Of a stretch of DNA of 64,000 nucleotides, positions 11,189-22,064 are shown piece after piece. Source of the DNA: Episyrphus balteatus (Eukaryota; Arthropoda; Insecta; Diptera; Syrphidae); assembly GCF_945859705.1 (NCBI RefSeq), contig NC_079137.1, positions 58,560,552-58,624,551 of the forward strand. The letters run 5' to 3'. Below the pieces are notes generated by a model. It ran no database searches. It was not told the origin of the DNA and saw only the letters and a program-made list of their open reading frames with translations. The translations under genes were made by a program, and so were the position numbers. The stretch's first letter is position 1. The number at the start of each line of letters is the position of its first letter.

Positions 11189-14161
11189 TTAGATGCAATG
11201 CGCTGGTTTAAGGCGATCGATGGAAATCGATACATTTTTGTTTTTTATTTGAACTACAAAATGTTTTCTTAGGCGTCGAATGACGTTATATGGTCCTTCG
11301 TATGAAGGCATAAGACCTGTTTTGACTTTGTCAATTCTAACAAAAACTTGTTTACACGCATCTAATTGCTTTGGTATAAAAATTTCTTGATTTGGTTGTC
11401 GAGTTTCTGTTGGGATGAGATTTTTCATTGTGTTGCGAAGTTTTTCGATTAAAGTGTCTGGAGAGGTTTGCTTATTTTCGTTACCAACGAAAATTTCTCC
11501 AGGTAATCTTAGATTTTGTCCATAGACCATTTCTGCTGCAGAAGAATTTAAGTCTTCTTTGACTGCACATCGAATTCCTAACAGGATTATTGGAAGTTCT
11601 GAACTCCAATTGATGGTATTGCACCTAGCCTTTAATGAACACTTGAGTTGCCGATGAAAACGCTCAACCATTCCATTAGCTTGCGGGTGATATGGCGTTG
11701 TGTGGATCTTGTGTATGCCTAAAAGTCTAGAAAGTTCACTGAAAAGCTTTGATTCGAATTGGCTTCCCTGGTCCGTAGTGATTTTTAAAGGAGTACCAAA
11801 ACGGGAGATGAAGTTTTCTACAAATGCTTTTGCTACACTGTTAGCTGTTATATCCACGAGAGGATAGGCTTCTGGCCAACGCGTAAATCTGTCAACGGCC
11901 GTCAGAATATATGAAAAACCGTTAGATTGGGGAAGAGGTCCTACCAAGTCTAAGTGAATGTGATCGAATCGACCAGTTGGAACTTCAAATCTACCATATT
12001 CTGATTTAGTGTGTCGCTGAACTTTTGACTTTTGGCATCCTATGCACGATTTGGCCCAAGTGTTGATATTTTTGTTCATACTTGGCCAGAAATATCGTTC
12101 GGAAATTAGTTTTCGAGTTGCGCGAATACTTGGATGGGAAATTCCATGAAGGATGTTGAAAACATTAAAGCGTAAATCAGATGGAATGAATGGACGATTT
12201 TTGTTGGTTGAAGTTTCGCAGTAAATATTTACGTTGGGAAATTTGAACTCTTTCAACGAAAATTTTGAAGTTTTCTTTGAGTTCTCATTATTAAGAAGTT
12301 CTTTTAGTTCTTTATCTGTGGATTGAAGTTTTGCGATCGTTTCTAAATCGATTTCGTGACTTTTCTTGGCGGCGATTTCTTCAATGCGAGAAAGGGCATC
12401 GGCGACGACATTTTCTTTGCCCTTTATGTGTTGGATATCAGAAGTAAATTGAGAAATGAAGTCAAGATGACGTGTTTGTCTCGGACTTCGTTCCGTTTTG
12501 CTTGTGAGTGCGTATGAAAGTGGTTTATGGTCTGTGAAAACCGTGAAATCTCGTCCTTCGACGAAAAATCGAAAATGCTTGATTGCTAAATACACAGCTA
12601 ATAATTCTCGATCGAAAGCTGAATATTTTTTTTCTGAATCCTTAAGTTTTTTAGAGAAAAACGATAAAGGTTGCCATGATTGTGAAATCTGTTGTTGAAG
12701 AACTGCGCCAACGGCTATGTCGGATGCATCAGTGGTGATGCTAAAAATTCCGTCGTGGATGGGGTGCGCTAAAAGTGTGACTTTTGCAAGTGCATCTTTT
12801 GCGTTGTTGAAAACGGAGTTGAGGTTTTCGGGCCAAGAAAAAACTTTTTTTGACTTTTTGTTTTTTGTAAGCAAAGCTAAATGTTCGTGAAGAGGAGCGA
12901 TTGTTTGAGCAAGTTTAGGAATGAAGCGATGATAATAGTTAATCATCCCTACGAAACGTTGAATTTGCTTGACTGAGTTGGGAGTCTGGAAGTTTAAGAT
13001 TGCTTCAACGCGATCCTTTGAAGGAGAAATTCCTTCAGCGCTGATTGAGTGACTTAAAAATTCCAAGGTGGAAACACCAAAGACGCATTTCGAAAGATTG
13101 ATGTTTACTCCATATTCTTCTAGTCTTTTAAATAAAATCTCAAGATGCTCTTTGTGTTGTTCTTCAGTTTTACTGGCGATGAGAAGATCGTCGATGTATG
13201 CAAAAACGAAGTCAAGTCCAAAACAAACTTCATTCATAAAACGTTGAAACGTTTGAGCAGCGTTTCGTAGCCCGAATGGCATTCGAAGCCATTCGAAAAG
13301 ACCAAAAGGTGTTGTAATTGCGGTTTTATGAATGTCTTCGGGTGCAACGGGGATGAGATGATATGCTCTCACAATGTCAAGCTTCGAAAAAATTTTGCAA
13401 CCATGAATATTCATGGAAAAATCTTGGATATGGTGAATTGGATGACAATCCGGAACCGTGGCAGCGTTTAGTCTGCGGTAATCACCACAAGGTCTCCAAT
13501 CTTGGTTGTTTTTCTTTTTCACCATGTGAAGAGGTGAGCATGTGCTTGAAGATGAAGGCTGACAAATTCCCAATTGCATCATATGTTCGAATTCAGTTTT
13601 TGCAGCTTTGTGTCTAGAGGCGTCAAGCCTTCTAGGCCTTGAAACTGGGAGCTGGCCTTTTGTGACAATATGATGAACAATTGTATGTTTTATTGGCGCA
13701 AAATAATTGGGTTCTTCTGTTAAACTCGGGAATTTTTGTATTATATCATTATATTCCCTTGTAACTTGAAAATGTTTTGGGGTTGGATCGTCAGATCTTA
13801 TAGCTGTTGCGTAAGTATGGAGCTTTGTGAGGGGATCAATTAATCTTTTGTTTTTTGTGTCTACTAATAGATTGAACTTTGCTAGAAAATCGGCTCCTAA
13901 TATTGGTCTATTTACTGAGGCTAAAATGAAGGAGTGAACAAAATTTCGCCTTAGGCCAATATCGAGATTTAATAATTTGGAACCGAATGTTGGAATTGAA
14001 GTTCCATTAGCAGCTGAGAGTAGAAACAAAGGATTTTGAGATGTTGATCCTCTTTTATTGTTATGAGGAAGAACTGACAGATCCGCCCCCGTATCAACAA
14101 GAAAAGTGAAATTGGAAGTTTTATCTTTAATGAATAAGCGGCGAGCTGAAATACACTGCAT
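11189..14161 (-). CDS. Pol polyprotein (protease, RT, RNase H, integrase)
   Basis: The frame gives 990 residues from the first ATG, but it is open upstream to 14197, so the natural product is probably a Gag-Pol fusion made by -1 frameshifting. Domains in order: aspartic protease with DTGA at residues 23-26 and ILGADF near 87; reverse transcriptase with the first catalytic Asp in KLDIVRAY (262) and YIDD at 322-325; RNase H with TDAS (477-480), E519 and TDH (543-545); integrase zinc finger H672, H676, C706, C709; integrase core D738, D797, E833; and a GPY/F-like module near residue 945, with the protein ending RLKPAHCI. Every catalytic residue I looked for is present and there is no internal stop. 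It copies element RNA into DNA inside Gag particles and integrates it in the nucleus. Confidence 0.97.
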   Translation of the reverse strand: MQCISARRLFIKDKTSNFTFLVDTGADLSVLPHNNKRGSTSQNPLFLLSAANGTSIPTFGSKLLNLDIGLRRNFVHSFILASVNRPILGADFLAKFNLLVDTKNKRLIDPLTKLHTYATAIRSDDPTPKHFQVTREYNDIIQKFPSLTEEPNYFAPIKHTIVHHIVTKGQLPVSRPRRLDASRHKAAKTEFEHMMQLGICQPSSSSTCSPLHMVKKKNNQDWRPCGDYRRLNAATVPDCHPIHHIQDFSMNIHGCKIFSKLDIVRAYHLIPVAPEDIHKTAITTPFGLFEWLRMPFGLRNAAQTFQRFMNEVCFGLDFVFAYIDDLLIASKTEEQHKEHLEILFKRLEEYGVNINLSKCVFGVSTLEFLSHSISAEGISPSKDRVEAILNFQTPNSVKQIQRFVGMINYYHRFIPKLAQTIAPLHEHLALLTKNKKSKKVFSWPENLNSVFNNAKDALAKVTLLAHPIHDGIFSITTDASDIAVGAVLQQQISQSWQPLSFFSKKLKDSEKKYSAFDRELLAVYLAIKHFRFFVEGRDFTVFTDHKPLSYALTSKTERSPRQTRHLDFISQFTSDIQHIKGKENVVADALSRIEEIAAKKSHEIDLETIAKLQSTDKELKELLNNENSKKTSKFSLKEFKFPNVNIYCETSTNKNRPFIPSDLRFNVFNILHGISHPSIRATRKLISERYFWPSMNKNINTWAKSCIGCQKSKVQRHTKSEYGRFEVPTGRFDHIHLDLVGPLPQSNGFSYILTAVDRFTRWPEAYPLVDITANSVAKAFVENFISRFGTPLKITTDQGSQFESKLFSELSRLLGIHKIHTTPYHPQANGMVERFHRQLKCSLKARCNTINWSSELPIILLGIRCAVKEDLNSSAAEMVYGQNLRLPGEIFVGNENKQTSPDTLIEKLRNTMKNLIPTETRQPNQEIFIPKQLDACKQVFVRIDKVKTGLMPSYEGPYNVIRRLRKHFVVQIKNKNVSISIDRLKPAHCI

Positions 14162-14187
14162 GTTTGCCGCTGCAACAGCAGGTTGAA

Positions 14188-15069
14188 CTAGTTTGGGTTA
14201 TTCTTTTTATCAAAGTTGCAGGGCTTGTCGCATTTTTTAGCATTTTTCCTAAACCGTCTATGATACCAACATATGTTCGACCCTAAATTTGAATTTGCAC
14301 GACTGTGTGAACGACTACTCCTGCTTCTATTATTTTGAAAAGTTCTATTTTTACTACGTGAACGGGTATCGAACGAAATTGCTTCAATCATCGACTCAAT
14401 TTTACTAAGCCTTTGTTCAAGTTCATTAGAAGAATTATTATCTTGCTGAGCAGTGGAAACACTACAAATGTTTGTATTTTGTGAAGCTTCGTAAATTTTG
14501 TCAGCGAGAGATGATAATTCTTCTAGAGATTTTTGACCGACCGATAGTAAGGCGATATTAATTGGTTGTGGTAATCGACGCATCCACAAATTTTTGACGA
14601 TATCGTCATTAAAAGAGGTACCGGCTAACATTTTCATCGAACGTAAAACTTCCGATGGTTTTCGATCACCAATGTCCGCTTTGTCAATGAGGGTTTCTAA
14701 ACGTTTTATTTCGGAAACCGAATGGCGTTCTACGAGTGCTGTTTTAAGTGCGAGATATTTGTTTGTATTAGGTGGATTTGAAAGAATGTCAATTACCGAG
14801 TCACAGGTGTCTGGTGGCAAAGCAGCAACCGTGAGACAGTATTTTGTCTCAGAACTGGTTATTCTATGCACTGTAAATTGTGCTTCTGCTTGGATAAACC
14901 ATGTGACCGGATTGGAATTCCAAAATGTAGGAAGTCGAACTCTAATTGACTCTACTTCTACCGGAGGGGGACTCGATTGTACCGTTGGTGGTGGTGGATC
15001 CGTTACGTTTGATCCATTTTGACCACTTGATTGAATATCACCAGGCATTTCAATTTTGATTACTTTCAT
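14188..15069 (-). CDS. Gag structural protein with CHCC zinc knuckle
   Basis: The 293-residue protein begins at an ATG 1.5 kb inside the 5' LTR. The N-terminal 45 residues are rich in Pro, Ser and Gly. The middle resembles a Ty3/gypsy capsid ([10 protein letters not shown] near residues 49-58, and a helix-rich core). The tail is basic and Ser/Arg-rich (about 235-262), followed by C267-x2-H270-x9-C280-x3-C284. The CHCC order matches CsRn1 Gag and differs from ordinary CCHC knuckles. Gag builds the virus-like particle and binds the RNA. The frame stops at TAG (14190-14188), straight after a slippery heptamer that leads into pol. Confidence 0.93.
   Translation of the reverse strand: MKVIKIEMPGDIQSSGQNGSNVTDPPPPTVQSSPPPVEVESIRVRLPTFWNSNPVTWFIQAEAQFTVHRITSSETKYCLTVAALPPDTCDSVIDILSNPPNTNKYLALKTALVERHSVSEIKRLETLIDKADIGDRKPSEVLRSMKMLAGTSFNDDIVKNLWMRRLPQPINIALLSVGQKSLEELSSLADKIYEASQNTNICSVSTAQQDNNSSNELEQRLSKIESMIEAISFDTRSRSKNRTFQNNRSRSSRSHSRANSNLGSNICWYHRRFRKNAKKCDKPCNFDKKNNPN
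14191..14197 (-). promoter_or_regulatory. -1 ribosomal frameshift site CCCAAAC
   Basis: On the minus strand the gag codons CCA AAC TAG are preceded by C, giving the canonical X XXY YYZ heptamer C CCA AAC immediately before the stop. Slipping back one base puts the ribosome in the pol frame, which is open from exactly 14197. A short stem, CTGC-TGTT-GCAG, starts about 9 bases downstream and could help the pause, though it is weak. The heptamer and frames are seen directly; its use is inferred. Confidence 0.8.
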
Positions 15070-15192
15070 AAATCAGAACTTGAAATGAAATTGAAATTCC
15101 GAATGAATTCCAAAAGAATCGTAAAAATTTTGCAAAAAAAAAAAAGTTTGCACGAACCTTTCCGCTTTAGTTTCTTATTTTTAGTATTAAGC

Positions 15193-15436
15193 TTAACCCT
15201 CCAGTAGGCGCGTGGTCTACGGGTGTAGACCAGCCTTTTTTAATGTCGCCATTCTCAGAAAAAACATTTTTTTTTCGCCATCCTTCACAATAGCTGTAGA
15301 TAATTATTTGCTCTACCTAATTAGTATCCTATTTGTTTGTATTTGGATGTCGAAAAAAAAATGTTTTTCTGAGAATGGCGACATTTTAAAAAAGGCTGGT
15401 CTACACCCGGAGAACACGCGCCTACTGGAGGGTTAA
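15193..15436. mobile_element. piggyBac-like MITE (TTAA duplication, long inverted repeats)
   Basis: TTAA lies at 15193-15196 and again at 15433-15436. Between them (15197-15432, 236 bp) the ends CCCTCCAGTAGGCGCGTG and its reverse complement continue into an almost perfect inverted repeat of about 80 bp per arm, so the whole unit folds back. TTAA duplication and CCCT ends are marks of piggyBac-superfamily elements. It carries no transposase and sits in the leader of the Ty3/gypsy element, upstream of gag. The open frame across it is only a reading of the palindrome. Confidence 0.85.
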
Positions 15437-16573
15437 ACCGCAAAGAATATTAAATTAAAAAAATTACTGTCAAAACTGTTGTTCCGATAAAAGTTAAAAA
15501 TCGAGAAGTATTTTATGAAATTACTGTAAATTTATTTGTATGTGTGTGTGTGGTGTTGCAATTAACTCTCACCTGTACAATTTTTCACAAAACAGAAAAA
15601 AAATTTTAATTCAGGAACCAGGATACCAGGAACAAGGCTACCGGCAAGTTGAAATTTTGAGCCGGTGTACAAGATGATGCTGCTTTCGTTTGAACTGGTA
15701 TTCTAGTTGGGCGCTGATGAGTTTCAGGATTTTGCGCTGATGGCGTTGATGCAGCTTGTTGTAAAGTGAGGCAAGTTTTTGTTTCGGAAAAAAACTTGGA
15801 AAAAATGTTGACAAGTTATTTATTTGGAAAAAAAACTTGAAAAAAAATGTTGGCAAGTTATTTGTCGGGAGAAAAAAACTTGTAAAAAAAAATGGCGGCA
15901 AAGTTATTTATTCCAAAAAAAAAACTTTGCGGAAAAAAAAAAATGTGTTGCAGCGTGTCTTCTTTGTGAGATGATTGGTAAAACCTTTTGTGGCGAGCGG
16001 TTGCGAGGCGGTGCCTGCTTAAGCACCTGTATGCGCTTTGGTAGCAACACTGATCGATGGCGACAATCGTTGGTGGTGACGACGGAAGCGTTGGAAAAGT
16101 GGTAGCAGCAATGACGAACAGTAGTGGTAGTGGGTGGCAAGCAACGACGGTTAGCAACAACAACTGGCAGCAAACAGCAACAACGATGGGCAACAATAAT
16201 CGGCAACCGCCAAAATGGGCGGTAGCAACAGCAAGCGGTAGCAACAGCAAGCGATGGTGAAAATTTTTGTGGCAACAAATGATGGGACGTATTCATATAT
16301 ATATAGCACGTATTTGACTGTGCAGTGACGCTTGGCAAATTTATTCGTGAAATTTTTCTCGAAAATGCCTGCACAAATATGTTCTTGTCGTTGGTGGCAC
16401 TCGATGCAAAAAAAATGTTGTTGAAACTCGCTGGCTTTGTTGAAAAACTTTCGTTTCAATTGAAAGCGTGATGTTGTATGCCGTTATAACTGTAGCGTGT
16501 CCTACAACAGTTTTAAAACTGCACTTTCTATATGCGGCAAATGGCGTCGTCTCGATGGCGAAGAAAAAAATTT
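15437..16573 (-). other. Leader (5' untranslated region) of the Ty3/gypsy element
   Basis: The leader between the 5' LTR and gag is long. On the plus strand 15,780-15,915 is a degenerate tandem repeat of about 40-60 bp built from AAAAAACTTG and AAGTTATTT words. 16,050-16,255 is a CAA/CAG/GGT-rich stretch that is less AT-rich than its surroundings. Open frames up to 156 codons occur here on the minus strand, but they are low-complexity and overlap one another, so I do not call them genes. Confidence 0.6.
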
Positions 16574-16589
16574 TGATTCGGGGTCACCA
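16574..16589 (-). other. Primer binding site, tRNA-Trp type
   Basis: One base inside the 5' LTR the minus strand reads TGGTGACCCCGAATCA. The first 12 bases are complementary to the 3' end of insect tRNA-Trp with its CCA. A Trp primer is characteristic of the CsRn1 clade. The last four bases do not fit tRNA-Trp, so a different tRNA is not excluded. Confidence 0.75.
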
Positions 16590-16590
16590 A

Positions 16591-17055
16591 TATAGCACGT
16601 ATTGTATTGCTATTCTTCTTTCTTTTTTCGACGACGAAACACCTTTTAGTTTTTAAGATTTTTATTTTATTTATTCTTAATATTATTTTTACAATGTAAT
16701 TTAAGTTAGGTTGGGAGCAATATTGCACCAGCACACAATTTAATAGTTCTTATAATTTTATTAGAAATTGAAGTATGAACTGTATGAAAGCGAATGGATG
16801 AATGAATGACAGCTAAAAGTTAATTATCAAGAAAACAAGATTGACAGTTGGTTTTTTTGTTTTCGTTAAGTTGTTTTGGTAAGCGTTCAGAAAATGAAAC
16901 TTTAAGTTTGAAACAGAAGTATGCGGTTGCGTTCGCGTAAACGATTTAAAATCGCGATGCGATTTTATTTTGGAGTATTATAAAATGTTTTATTTTATTT
17001 TATAAAATGTTTATTTTATTTTATGTAATGTTTATTTTATATTATATCCACCACA
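16591..17055 (-). repeat. 5' LTR of the Ty3/gypsy element
   Basis: This 465-bp copy shows no difference from 10639-11103 in my comparison. It drives transcription on the minus strand towards lower coordinates. Its outer end is followed by the CACC duplication at 17056-17059. Confidence 0.95.
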
Positions 17056-17059
17056 CACC

Positions 17060-17847
17060 CTAACAGATTTTTCATGATAACATTTAACCTTCACAAGAAA
17101 GTGCTTTAAACAGAACTCCAGGAGTCCTGAAAAGTAATTATTTTTTTTTTTTTTTTGAAAATGTACGTGATGTTTTATACAATTTCTACTATTTTTCGTA
17201 TTTTCCTCCGAAACACCCTGTGTAAAAGCATTTATAGATTTCCAATGAAGTAGCAAGTAGATTACATATATACGAGTACACACTTTGGAAATTAATATTG
17301 TAAAACGTGGTGGGGTTTTTCTGTGAAATTAATTTGTACTTCTTCTAAGAACCAAAAGCAATTTAATTGATGTCAAAAGGATATGTTGGGTGGCTTAAAT
17401 AGTTTAAACTTTATATTAGATGAAATTATCGTAGGAAGATTCATATCTAAAAGTTAACTATTCATAATAACGTTAGATATTAAATATGAGAAGTATTTCA
17501 TTTTAATGGAATAAGTTGATTTCCCTTTCGTAAAATTATTGTATAAGGAAATATTACACCTTTTAACTCTATTAGATGGGGGCCCAAAGGTAGATTATAT
17601 TTATTAGAGTAGAGATAGAGTTTAAGTTTTCTTATTGTATGGTGATATGTGATGTACAAGTACATGGTGTAGTAGTTTGTAAAAGGAGATAAAGATTTTA
17701 TGACAGTTGATGTGATAAATTCATTTTCTAATGTAGAGATGCATTACAAAATTAAACAATCACTTAAGGTGCATGTTGTGAGTCGTTTAGTATGAAGAGT
17801 AGTTGCAGTAAAATTGTAATGTTTGAAGACTTGCTTTTAACACATTT
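17060..17847. other. Non-coding stretch
   Basis: AT-rich DNA with no supported gene. Nothing notable apart from a poly-T run near 17,140-17,157. Confidence 0.4.
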
Positions 17848-18075
17848 TTAACCCTCTGTCAACACACGGGTGCGAATTTGGCAGTACAAAAATAAAAAAT
17901 TACGATTTTTTAAAAAAAGTGGTCACAAAAAAGTCTCTTTATTAGGGTGGAAATATTTTTTTTTGGAATAGTGAAAATAATAATCGAATTCCTCGGAAAA
18001 TTCTACATCAACTTCATATATGATTCTCTATAAAATATCACGTCACAAAAAAGAGGTGTGTCTACAGAGGGTTAA
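17848..18075. mobile_element. Second piggyBac-like MITE, shorter inverted repeats
   Basis: TTAA flanks both sides (17848-17851 and 18072-18075) of a 220-bp unit that starts CCCTCTGTCAACACAC and ends with the near reverse complement, GTGTGTCTACAGAGGG. TTAA duplication and CCCT ends place it with piggyBac-like elements. The interior differs from the MITE at 15197-15432, so it is another family. It has no coding capacity. Confidence 0.75.
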
Positions 18076-18370
18076 TGTGTGCCTGGGAATTTTTTTTTAA
18101 ATTCACAGTAATTGCCCCACACGGAAATTGTTTACAATTTGTGGAGCCGAAAAAAAGCAAAAAAAAAAAAAATGGTAATATTATGGAACCCGACCGAACA
18201 ACTCCGAAATTAATGATTTTTTTTTCAACGTCACTAAATAATAATAGTTTTACTTCTATAGGTTACAGATTACCACTATTTCCGAATTGTTTTTAATTTT
18301 TTAATTAATTGAACAATGGCAACACCTACAATATTTAAATACACATTTTTAAAAATCCTTTTTGTAAAAT

Positions 18371-18622
18371 TAACTTTTTTGTTAAGACAAATAAAAAAAA
18401 ACTAAAAAATATGGCCCCTAGATTTTTATTTAACGAAGCGAATGGCGTTTATTTTATGAAAATGTGTCCATTATTACAGTGGTGACGAAAGTCCAAAAAT
18501 TTTTAAATTAATTTTTGGTGTTTTTTGCGTTTTTTGGCCATAACTTTTTTGTTAAGACAAATAAAAAAAAACTAAAAAATATCGCCCCTAGATTTTTATT
18601 TAATGAAGCGAATGGCGTTTAA
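18371..18622 (+). repeat. Direct repeat, two copies 170 bp apart
   Basis: About 82 bp starting TAACTTTTTTGTTAAGAC recurs at 18371 and 18541 with very few differences, ending GAAGCGAATGGCGTTTA. The copies look like the remains of a short tandem duplication. Confidence 0.8.
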
Positions 18623-18867
18623 TTTTTAAAATCAGACGAGTTTTGCGACTTTGGTGGCTGTCCAAACCTCAGCAGACAAATTGTCTGCAAAGTTCAGGAT
18701 CATGTTTTTTTTTTTTAATTTTTCGTATAAAATGGATTTATTTTTCAAATTTGCTTGGCCATATTTACTATTATTGAATTCAAAAAAACGAAATGTCAAT
18801 ATGTATTCCAGAATTCATAAAAAAATTTAAAATTGTTTAATTGTTTCAAAGAACTTTTTTTAATTAA

Positions 18868-19501
18868 CACGGTTAAAAATTCTGGAGTATTTTTTAATAT
18901 TTTTTGGGTTACATATAGGTAACGTATTAAATTTTTTAGTTAATACAAAATGTATTAAAATTTAATATAGTTGTATTAAAAAATAACACAGTTTATATTA
19001 GAAGCTAATACTAAATGTATTAAATTTCAAGTTTTGCATATTAAAATTTAATCTTTTTATATTAATTTCTAATAAGAATCTTATTAAAAGATAATACCTA
19101 CAAAAATATTTCAATTCAATACCAAATGTATTTAAAGTTAATAAAATGTATTCTTTTCCTAAATTCATTACTAAAAATAAATATTAATCATAAATAACAT
19201 AATAATGGTCATATTATTGTCTCTATTTTATCTGTTTCACAAACTGTGGCATGTAAAATCTTACTGCCGATCAAAATTCATCAGCAATGTATGCATTTTG
19301 CTTCGAAAAAACACAAAGCGCCTTCAAATTAGTACAAATTTACAGTTTTTTATTTAATTGTTTTTTTTTTTCAGAAAAGGGAAATTTAAGATTAAAAATA
19401 ATTTTAATATTTTGGAAGTATTAAAATGAAATATTTTTTGTATTGAAAATTGCTTTAATGCAAGAGCTGTATTAAAAAATAATCCAGAATTTTTAACTGT
19501 G
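18868..19501. mobile_element. Non-autonomous DNA element with about 32-bp inverted repeats
   Basis: The left end CACGGTTAAAAATTCTGG and the right end (reverse complement CACAGTTAAAAATTCTGG) continue to about 32 bp with few mismatches. The interior is dominated by GTATTAAA/TTAATAC words. The flanks do not show a clear target duplication, so the superfamily stays open. No transposase frame is present. Confidence 0.65.
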
Positions 19502-20775
19502 AAGTTTTTGGAAAAAGAAAAAAATTTCAAAGTTCAATATTTAAATATGAAGCTATCTTTTTTGCATCCTTAGAGAAAATTTGGATTTGTAAGTCTTAGA
19601 GAAAATCAATTATTTCACTACAAAAATTCAGTTTTTACCAAAAAAATCCAATGAATTTGAAGTAATTTTTAATTTTTTTTTTTTCAAAACTGTTAGATAT
19701 ATACAAACATACATATAGTACCTTTTACTCTCCTGAATTCAGTTTACAATATCTATGGCCAAATCATTTTTCAAAATAAATTCATATTTTAAAAATTGAA
19801 AAAAAAAAAGCATTTATTTTTTTTTTTTCATTTTTTCAAAACTCCGAGTTTAACTTTATTTTATTTATATTAAACTTCTAGATTTTTTAAAAATGTTTAT
19901 TTTAGTATTATAGGTGTTGGCGTTGTGCTCAAATATTCAAAATATTTTAATTTTTTTTTGAGTCAATTTGTGAGAAAATTGCAATTAACGCTTAAACGAT
20001 CGAAAATTTTCCCTCACTTCCATATTATAATTTTGATTTGGATGTAATGATTTATTAATCATTAAACTACTTAGTTAAAAGTCAAAATGTACAAAAGAGA
20101 ACATTAAATTGAATTATTCTGGTTACCGTTTTGAAGCTGCCATGTTGAAAAAGATTAACATCTCTTTCGTTAAGAAATGGTGTCAGCCCCACGAAATAGA
20201 AACTGCTGTGTTAATGTGTAACGTAATGAATTACAATACAATGTACATTTTTGATAAATTTAAAATGTTTTCTCAAAAAATGTTCCACATACGCCACAGT
20301 GACCATTTTTTATTCAAATTGTAAAAATTGACAAAGAGCTTTTTGTATAGCATTGAATGGTAAAGCTGTGCACAGATGCAATGGTTGTACACTCACAGAG
20401 TACGAAAATGTGTTTTTTTGATAAGTTTTGGTCCAGCAGCTGTATTTTTAAAAGATTGTGAATTTTTCCAATAATTCAAGTAACTGGAAATAACTATTTT
20501 ACCACTTTACCTGAAATTCTTTTGACTGACCCTTTAAGCTTTAATTTCTAAAAAAAAAAGATCTCCATAGACGAGCTTAAAATATCCCACGATGTTGTTT
20601 AGTTTTAATGATTTATCCAATTACAAATAAAAGACGAAGTTTAAATTATAACTTTTCAAAAGCTAGTCCTTTCAGTTGCAAAGCCTTCGGTATTTCATCA
20701 TCATCTCAATTACTTTTTAATTATTTATTTCGATTCATCAACATTATCATTCAAAGTTTATTGCTAACAATTATA
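19502..20775. other. Non-coding stretch
   Basis: AT-rich, with poly-T and poly-A runs near 19,672-19,684 and 19,800. The open frame at about 20,109-20,324 has no recognisable features. Nothing else is supported. Confidence 0.4.
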
Positions 20776-21015
20776 TACAGTAGCGAGCAAAAAAAAATGC
20801 AAACAATAAAAACATTTGCATTTTTTTGCTCGTCTAAAAACGAATATGTAGGTAGAATTTTGACGAAATTATGGTTTTCGAGTAAAATATTCCACAAATT
20901 GACTTTGTTTAATGAAAATAATACAGCTTCAATATGCCAAATTTGGTAACTTAGTTCTTGTTCAAAACTCTTTAAACCTCTTTCGTTTGCATTTTTTGTT
21001 TTGGTCGCTACTGTA
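20776..21015. mobile_element. Tc1/mariner-like MITE
   Basis: TA (20776-20777 and 21014-21015) flanks a 236-bp unit. The left end is CAGTAGCGAGCAAAAAAA; the right end reads CAGTAGCGACCAAAAC in reverse complement, and both run into AAAAATGCAAAC. TA duplication with CAGT ends fits the Tc1/mariner superfamily. There is no transposase. Confidence 0.7.
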
Positions 21016-22064
21016 TCTCTACATGGACTTGAGCAAATAATTTCATTTAAATCACAAGTTCGGTGTTTCTTAACATTGACAAAGTTTGTTTATTACTTTT
21101 TGCTTTTTCACTATTAAAAGTGTTTAAATCTGAGTTGTGTTCGCTATTTTTCTTAACTTTGGTTTCATTTTTCATCGTCAAGTGATTTAAATTACATACT
21201 TCCCAAAGAACTACCTCAACATAATATATCTCTCTTACGTCCCTTTACGAGTAAGTTACACAATCTCTCATGTATCTATCTAAAACAACTTCTAACTTTA
21301 ACTATAATAAACGTTAAAACGTGTCAAATTTTATTGATTTTCTTACTTTTTTTTTCAAGTACGAGTATGTACGAGCTGTTTTTTTAGTTATTTCCTCAAG
21401 CAATTTCTCTCTGAACATGAACAACCCTAAAGAGGATCAAGTTTCTAGTATGCCATAATGTCCCATAGAACGAACGAAATAAAATAGAGAATTTGAAACT
21501 GAGTTCAATGAATTTGAAGAACATAGAAGAAGTAGTAGAAAAAAAAATAATAGTATTTTGTCCCCGGGTTTGTCATTATTATACTCGTCGGAGTCATCGT
21601 ATAATATTGTATCGATTAGTTGACATAAAGATGGTGCTTTTCACATAATAAAATGTTTACATAATGTTGGTCATTATAAGAAGGGGAATCGGGGGAATGA
21701 ATATACACAAGAGCCATTGAAAAAGTCAAATTAACAAATAATTGTGAAGTTTGTTTTAGCTTACGGACTAAAGTGTATCAATTTCAAATAAATAGAGATA
21801 TAGAATGAAAGAGGGCTATTATGAAGGTATTAAGGAATCATTATAATGGAAATGAAAACATTCACACTTAATTTTGGAAAGTACCTATATTTTTGTTTTT
21901 TGGTTAAGAAGTTTGACATTGACGTATTTGTGTTTAGTTAATTTTTGATGTAAACAAATAAAAATCGAAGTGAATTAGTTGGTTAATACACTTTAATTGA
22001 CCTTGAGTTTTTGACTACAGAAAAGTGTATTAAAGTAATAAGGTTTTATTTGAGTAGTAGCTCT
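21016..22064. other. Non-coding stretch
   Basis: No gene or repeat boundary was recognised. The sequence is AT-rich with short homopolymers. Confidence 0.4.

Larger units (their letters stand above)
10635..17059 (-). mobile_element. Complete Ty3/gypsy retrotransposon, CsRn1-like
   Basis: The element runs from 10639 to 17055 and is flanked by the 4-bp duplication CACC (10635-10638 and 17056-17059). It has two 465-bp LTRs in which I see no difference, a tRNA-Trp-like primer site, gag, pol and a polypurine tract, all on the minus strand. The Gag Cys-His motif is C-x2-H-x9-C-x3-C instead of the usual CCHC. That motif and a Trp primer are known marks of the CsRn1 clade. There is no envelope frame. 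Matching LTRs with open gag and pol indicate a very recent insertion that may still be able to move. The only structural oddity is a small DNA element in the leader. Confidence 0.95.

Noticed and set aside
12498..12698. Plus-strand frames opposite pol and gag (also 13363-13617 and 14594-15022)
   Set aside because: Antisense readings of the retroelement genes.
15858..16374. Minus-strand open frames of 130-156 codons in the retroelement leader, possible extra gene or envelope
   Set aside because: They overlap each other in different frames, are low-complexity (Leu/Cys/Val or His/Ser rich) and lie upstream of gag, not after pol.
20608..20949. 113-codon frame near 20.6 kb
   Set aside because: Its second half runs through the Tc1/mariner-like MITE, and the first half has no domain.
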